This document shows positions 30,890-34,537 of a stretch of DNA of 34,537 nt, in pieces. A program made the position numbers and the translations under genes. Numbering within the stretch: position 1 is the stretch's first letter; each line of letters begins with the position of its first letter. The DNA is taken from assembly GCA_023259375.1 (NCBI GenBank), contig JAHFQC010000059.1, positions 1-34,537 on the forward strand. The letters run 5' to 3'. This DNA comes from Alphaproteobacteria bacterium. GTDB taxonomy: Bacteria > Pseudomonadota > Alphaproteobacteria > Micropepsales > Micropepsaceae. The notes under the pieces were generated by a model, which was not told the DNA's origin, made no database searches, and saw nothing but the letters and a program-made list of their open reading frames with translations.

Positions 30890-31826
30890 GATCGGGACTG
30901 AACCACGGCACGGTTGCGCCGAACAGTTCCGACATCCAGTCGAAGACGACTTGAACCGCCTTGGTTCCGATCCTTTCGGCGGCTGCAACGGCGAACAACG
31001 GCGCCCGGATGTGGACACCAAGTTCCAGCGGCAGCGCGATCGGATCGGCCAGGGCGGTTGTTGCCACCAGGCCGATCCCCAGTCCGTTCTTCACCATCAG
31101 CGCGTAATTCAGGAGATTGTTGGTGGTGTGCGTCACCACACCTTGCTGGATCAACGCATTCCAGGAATTCCACGGCTCCGCAATTTCCGTGTAGGTCGTG
31201 CATTGCACGAAGCAATGGGACGACAAATTGCTGTTGGTCGGCACGCCGTAGCGGGCGATGTAGTCCTGGGTGGCGACCGGCAGCATGTGCAGGAAACCGA
31301 GCGGCCGCGAAACGATATCCGGCCCCTGCTGCGGCATCACGCTGATCATCACGTCGGCACGATTGGCGCGCAGATTGACGTGATCGGTCGGAGAGCACAG
31401 TTCCAGCCGGATCTTGGGATAGAGCTCGCTGAACGCAACCAGCGCCGGCACCACGGAGAGGCCTGCCAAAACCTCACTCACGACTAAACGAACGGTTCCT
31501 TCGGCGGTACGCGCCTCGGCATTGATGTCGGTTGAAATCTCGAACAGCTTCTGATCGAGGTCGTGCAGCGAGCGCGCCAGCTCCTCGCCCTGGCGCGTCA
31601 GGGTGATGCCGGTCTGCGTCGGCACCACGAGCTGCGCTCCCATCACGTCCTGCAGCCGCCGCACCTGACGGCTCACCGTCGGCTGGCTCATGTTCAGCGC
31701 TTCGGCGGCGCGGTTGTACGATCTGGCTTTGGCCACCGCCAGAAAGACGCGCAACTCGCCCCAGAACGGTCCGGAGAGAATCTTGGTTTCATCGAGACCC
31801 CGTCTCGACGCTAACGGCTTGGTCAT
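30810..31826 (-). CDS. LysR family transcriptional regulator
   Basis: A 338-aa regulator. The winged helix-turn-helix near residues 20-75 is typical: FLAVAKARSYNRAAEALNMSQPTVSRQVRRLQDVMGAQLVV, followed by TLTRQGEEL. The C-terminal domain is a LysR-substrate fold (VRLVVSEVLAGLSVVPALVAF and DVMISVMPQQGPDIVSRPLG). ATG 31826 is chosen; ATG 31841 and a longer start are possible. A 33-bp dyad symmetry is centred about 35 bp upstream and likely mediates autoregulation. The ligand and targets are unknown; no divergent partner gene is adjacent, the next upstream gene being a hydrolase on the same strand. Confidence 0.92.
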   Translation of the reverse strand: MTKPLASRRGLDETKILSGPFWGELRVFLAVAKARSYNRAAEALNMSQPTVSRQVRRLQDVMGAQLVVPTQTGITLTRQGEELARSLHDLDQKLFEISTDINAEARTAEGTVRLVVSEVLAGLSVVPALVAFSELYPKIRLELCSPTDHVNLRANRADVMISVMPQQGPDIVSRPLGFLHMLPVATQDYIARYGVPTNSNLSSHCFVQCTTYTEIAEPWNSWNALIQQGVVTHTTNNLLNYALMVKNGLGIGLVATTALADPIALPLELGVHIRAPLFAVAAAERIGTKAVQVVFDWMSELFGATVPWFSPDLKLEHLPRETMIPLLARLLGSSRRNP

Positions 31827-31845
31827 CGAAGGTCCCCACATTCGA

Positions 31846-31878
31846 TCGGTAAAGTGTGCGGACAAAACACGCGACCGA
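31846..31878. promoter_or_regulatory. 33-bp dyad upstream of the LysR gene
   Basis: TCGGT (31846-31850), 3 bp, GTGT, 9 bp, ACAC, 3 bp, ACCGA (31874-31878): all nine outer pairs are symmetric about one centre. The position, 20-52 bp before the LysR start, and the dyad form fit a LysR-family binding region. Confidence 0.5.
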
Positions 31879-32040
31879 CAAGCCGCAAAACGCGCCACGC
31901 CTGCGTTATTCACGACAGGACGTTAACGCGCGCTCTCGTTTGCCGTGTGCCAAACAATTCTTCGACCGGAGCGTCCATGCGCGGCCGCATGTCGCTTGAG
32001 GACTCGCGGCGGCCACGCCGTCTTATTGATGAGGCGGGTT

Positions 32041-32805
32041 TCAGCTCGCCGCAGCGAAGAAATCCAGCACCGCCCGCTTGTAGGCCGGATCGCCGACCGC
32101 CGTCATGTGATCCTTGCCCGGCAGCACCACCGCACGCCCGTTGGCAAACGCCGCCGCAAGCGCGAGAGGCGATCCCACCAACGTGTCGCGTTCGCCGGCA
32201 ACCACCAGCACCGGCCGTTGCGACGCTTTCAATTCGGCCGCGGAATAGGTGTAGCGCGACGCCCGCATGCAGGCCGCCAGGGCGACACGGTCCTTGCCTT
32301 TCTGGCCGCCGAAAATGCGAAAGCGACGGGCTTCGTCATCTTCGATCGCGGATGGATCTTCCGTCAGCACGGCAGCGGCGACCTTCTCGCGCCAGGGCTC
32401 CTGCTCCGCGAAGTAATTGTCGCCGACACCCGCCGCCACGACGCGCCGCACGCGCTCGGGATGCAGCATCAAAAAGCGGATCGCCAGCATCGCTCCCATC
32501 GAATAGCCCATGATGAAGGCATCCTGGAGATCGCTCGCCTGCATCACGGCGAGGACGTCGTCGATCATGCGGTCGCCATAGGCGTCCGGGGTGTGGAGCT
32601 TGTCGCTGTGACCATGGCCGCGCAGATCGAAGCTGACGACGCGGTAATTCTCGCGCACCAGCCGGTCGATCCAGCCCGTCGACTTCCAGTTCTGCTCCCG
32701 GCTGGAGGCAAAACCGTGAATTAACAGCACGGGCTTTCCCTTGCCCGTTACGTCATAAGCAATGTACGCGCCGTCCTTGGAGACGACGATACGATCCGAA
32801 TCCAT
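32041..32805 (-). CDS. Alpha/beta hydrolase
   Basis: A 254-aa alpha/beta-hydrolase fold enzyme. The oxyanion motif is LLIHGFASS, the nucleophile Ser is in GYSMGA, the Asp is in VAGERDTLV and the His in GKDHMTAV. SFDLRGHGHSDK is a family motif. It probably hydrolyses an ester, lactone or thioester in the cytoplasm; the substrate is not readable. The start at 32805 begins MDSDRIVVSKDG; longer in-frame readings cross the divergent M20 gene. It is divergent from M20 across 67 bp. Confidence 0.92.
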   Translation of the reverse strand: MDSDRIVVSKDGAYIAYDVTGKGKPVLLIHGFASSREQNWKSTGWIDRLVRENYRVVSFDLRGHGHSDKLHTPDAYGDRMIDDVLAVMQASDLQDAFIMGYSMGAMLAIRFLMLHPERVRRVVAAGVGDNYFAEQEPWREKVAAAVLTEDPSAIEDDEARRFRIFGGQKGKDRVALAACMRASRYTYSAAELKASQRPVLVVAGERDTLVGSPLALAAAFANGRAVVLPGKDHMTAVGDPAYKRAVLDFFAAAS

Positions 32806-32872
32806 GGGGGCACCATCGCAAAGCGGCGCTCTCGCGTCTATGATGGCGTGCGTTTCATTCTTGAGACCGTGA

Positions 32873-34117
32873 ATGTCCCTTGAAGCTATGCGGAAAGACG
32901 TCGTCGCAGCGGTCGATGCGCTCAGCGGCGAGCTGATCCAACTGAGCCACGCCATCCACGCCGAACCCGAACTGTCGCTCCAGGAGTTCAAGGCGTCGGC
33001 GCGGCTGGCGGATGCCGTCGAGCGCCATAGCCTGCCGGTGACGCGCGAAGCCTTCGGCATGAAGACCGGCTTCGTTGCGGAATTCGGTGAAGGCCCGGCG
33101 GTCGCAATCCTCTCGGAATACGACGCTCTGCCCGGCATCGGTCACGCCTGCGGCCACAATGTCATTGCCGCGATCGGCTACGGCGCCGCCATCGCCTTGT
33201 CGAAGCTCAGTGCGGATCTGCCGGGCCGCGTGCGCTATGTCGGAACGCCGGCCGAAGAAGCCCATGGCGGCAAGGAAGTGATGGCGCGGTTCGGCGCCTT
33301 CGACGGCGTCGATGCGGCGATGATGATCCATCCCTCCAACATGAATCTCATCACCATGCCGACGATTGCCGTCGCCGACGTGGAAGCGGTCTACCACGGC
33401 AAGGCGGCGCATGCCTCGGCGATGCCGTTTCGCGGTGTCAACGCGCTCGACGCTGTGGTGACGGCCTATTCGGCAATTGCCCAATTGCGCCAGCATATCC
33501 GCAATACCGAGCGCATCCACGGCATCATCACCGACGGCGGCATGGCGCCCAATATCGTGCCCGAACGCGCGGCCAGCCGCTTCTTCATCCGGGCCGCCGA
33601 CATTCATGATCTGCACAAACTGAAGAAGCGCGTGCTGGCTTGCTTCGAAGCGGGCGCGATCGCGACCGGCTGTCGCCTCGAACTTAACTGGACCGGCGCC
33701 GATTACCTCGATCTCAAGACCAACTGGCCGCTGGCGGAAAATTTCAAGCGCCACGCCGAAGGCCTGGGCCGCAGCTTTTTCCCGGTCGAACAGATCCCGG
33801 TCGGCTTTGCCGGTTCGACCGATATGGGCAATGTCAGCCACCGGGTGCCGTCGATCCATCCGATGCTCGCCGTGGCGCCGCCCGACATCATCATCCACAA
33901 TCCCGAATTCACCCGCTGGGCGGCTTCGGACAGCGGTGACGCCGCGGTGCTCGACGGCGCTAAGGCGCTGGCGCTGACGGCACTCGACCTGATGGCGGAT
34001 GGCACCACGCTTGCCCGCGTGCATTCCGACTTCCAAGCTACCGCAGAGTTGTCACGCCTCGCCGTCAGTGCCGTCGAAGGCGAGCATCACCACCATACCG
34101 GGTGCGGTTGCCGATGA
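32873..34117 (+). CDS. M20 family amidohydrolase/peptidase
   Basis: A 414-aa metallohydrolase of the M20 (PM20D2/AbgB-like) group. Metal ligands appear in order: His and Asp-like positions in DALPGIGHACGHN, then Glu-Glu in GTPAEEAHGGK, and His in MMIHPSN; the dimerisation domain follows around AVYHGKAAHASAMPF. These enzymes cleave acyl-amino acids, dipeptides or p-aminobenzoyl-glutamate. The sequence ends in an unusual GEHHHHTGCGC-type tail of His and Cys past the domain. ATG 32873 has a weak Shine-Dalgarno. Its stop overlaps the DUF423 start (ATGA). Confidence 0.92.
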   Translation: MSLEAMRKDVVAAVDALSGELIQLSHAIHAEPELSLQEFKASARLADAVERHSLPVTREAFGMKTGFVAEFGEGPAVAILSEYDALPGIGHACGHNVIAAIGYGAAIALSKLSADLPGRVRYVGTPAEEAHGGKEVMARFGAFDGVDAAMMIHPSNMNLITMPTIAVADVEAVYHGKAAHASAMPFRGVNALDAVVTAYSAIAQLRQHIRNTERIHGIITDGGMAPNIVPERAASRFFIRAADIHDLHKLKKRVLACFEAGAIATGCRLELNWTGADYLDLKTNWPLAENFKRHAEGLGRSFFPVEQIPVGFAGSTDMGNVSHRVPSIHPMLAVAPPDIIIHNPEFTRWAASDSGDAAVLDGAKALALTALDLMADGTTLARVHSDFQATAELSRLAVSAVEGEHHHHTGCGCR

Positions 34118-34482
34118 GACGCTGGTTTGCCTTCGGCGCCCTCAACGGCGCGCTGGCCGTGGCTGCCGGCGCGTTCGCTGCGCACGGACTGAAAGCGCAG
34201 CTTTCGCCCGACATGCTGGCGGTGTTTGACACCGGCGCGCGCTATCACCTCATCCATGCCCTGGCGTTGTGCGCCGCGGCTCTGGCGGCGGATCGCTTCG
34301 CGCCGCGACCGGCCAAGGCGGCGGCGGTGCTGTTCGCGGTCGGAATCTTCCTCTTTTCCGGCTCGCTCTATCTGTTGGCGTTGACAGGGGTGCGCGGCTT
34401 TGGCTTCGTGACTCCGTTCGGTGGTGTTGCATTCATCGCTGGCTGGCTCACACTGGCCTGGAGCGGTTTGCGGAAGGGGTGA
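34114..34482 (+). CDS. DUF423 membrane protein
   Basis: A 122-aa inner-membrane protein with four hydrophobic helices. The DUF423 (YgdD) signature is present: ALNGALAVAAGAFAAHGLK at the start, then GARYHLIHALALCAAAL and LFSGSLYLLALTG followed by TPFGGVAFIAGWLTL. ATG 34114 overlaps the M20 stop as ATGA, so translation is coupled; ATG 34102 in the same frame would only add four residues. The function of the family is unknown. Confidence 0.92.
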   Translation: MRRWFAFGALNGALAVAAGAFAAHGLKAQLSPDMLAVFDTGARYHLIHALALCAAALAADRFAPRPAKAAAVLFAVGIFLFSGSLYLLALTGVRGFGFVTPFGGVAFIAGWLTLAWSGLRKG

Positions 34483-34486
34483 CGAG

Positions 34487-34537
34487 ATGGGACATGAGGT
34501 CGGAGCCGACGAGTTCTCGTACGCCGATCCCCATGAC
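34487..34537 (+). CDS. Start of an unidentified gene (cut by the window edge)
   Basis: ATG 34487, with AAGGGG at Shine-Dalgarno distance, opens 17 codons to the window end without a stop (MGHEVGADEFSYADPHD). It begins 4 nt after the DUF423 stop, so it is probably in the same operon. Too little is present for a family call. Confidence 0.5.
   Translation, partial: MGHEVGADEFSYADPHD

Noticed and set aside
31945-32724. 259-aa plus-strand ORF over the alpha/beta hydrolase
   Set aside because: It is rich in Arg, His and Gln with no motif and is antisense to a well-supported hydrolase.

Overview
The window reads as an ordinary chromosomal stretch of a GC-rich alphaproteobacterium. The pointers are a PodJL-type polar-organizer protein, the alphaproteobacterial TauE/TIGR02186 pair, a YciB/IspZ-like protein, a DUF962/Mpo1-like protein, a palindromic intergenic element of a type I recall from alphaproteobacterial genomes, and dense coding with high GC at third positions. 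A PEP-CTERM protein implies an exosortase elsewhere in the genome. I cannot name the species. I see no rRNA, tRNA, CRISPR array, transposase, integrase or phage gene.

Layout. 1-2485 (minus): pirin (cut by the window edge), Dps, a TetR regulator and a small exported protein. The pirin-dps gap holds two related 76-bp palindromic elements. 2580-4298 (minus): a TPR-methyltransferase and a DJ-1/PfpI protein, apparently translationally coupled. 4373-5437 (plus): a Coa1-like membrane protein, a two-helix membrane protein and a possible 56-aa leaderless ORF. 5448-10276 (minus): an AKR-SDR-patatin/cNMP run with a FucP-like MFS carrier behind it. 10492-14321 (plus): a periplasmic TPR protein with a strong terminator, two polytopic membrane proteins (the second YciB-like), a CAP-domain lipoprotein and a DUF962 protein. 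14462-16942 (plus): a PodJ-like protein. 17089-18743 (plus): the TauE/TIGR02186 pair. 18668-22947: the DNA-repair genes pdeM and an Lhr-type helicase (minus), separated by a plus-strand PEP-CTERM gene with a canonical sigma-54 promoter match. 23064-25032: DUF1810 (minus) and a Tat-exported GH1 glycosidase (plus). 25206-29884 (plus): DUF47, Pit, Nudix, a protein with a Cys/Asp-rich tail, and a CPA2 antiporter. 29933-34537: small and housekeeping genes including a LysR regulator with a 33-bp upstream dyad, an alpha/beta hydrolase, an M20 amidohydrolase and DUF423.

The most system-like parts are (1) the phosphate-import operon with the unknown protein ending in eight Cys within about 24 residues, which suggests a link between phosphate import and metal binding, and (2) the PEP-CTERM/DUF5602-like gene with its own GG-N10-GC promoter sitting between two ligase-associated repair genes. 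Function of the tail protein, the small ORFs and the palindromic elements is inference only.
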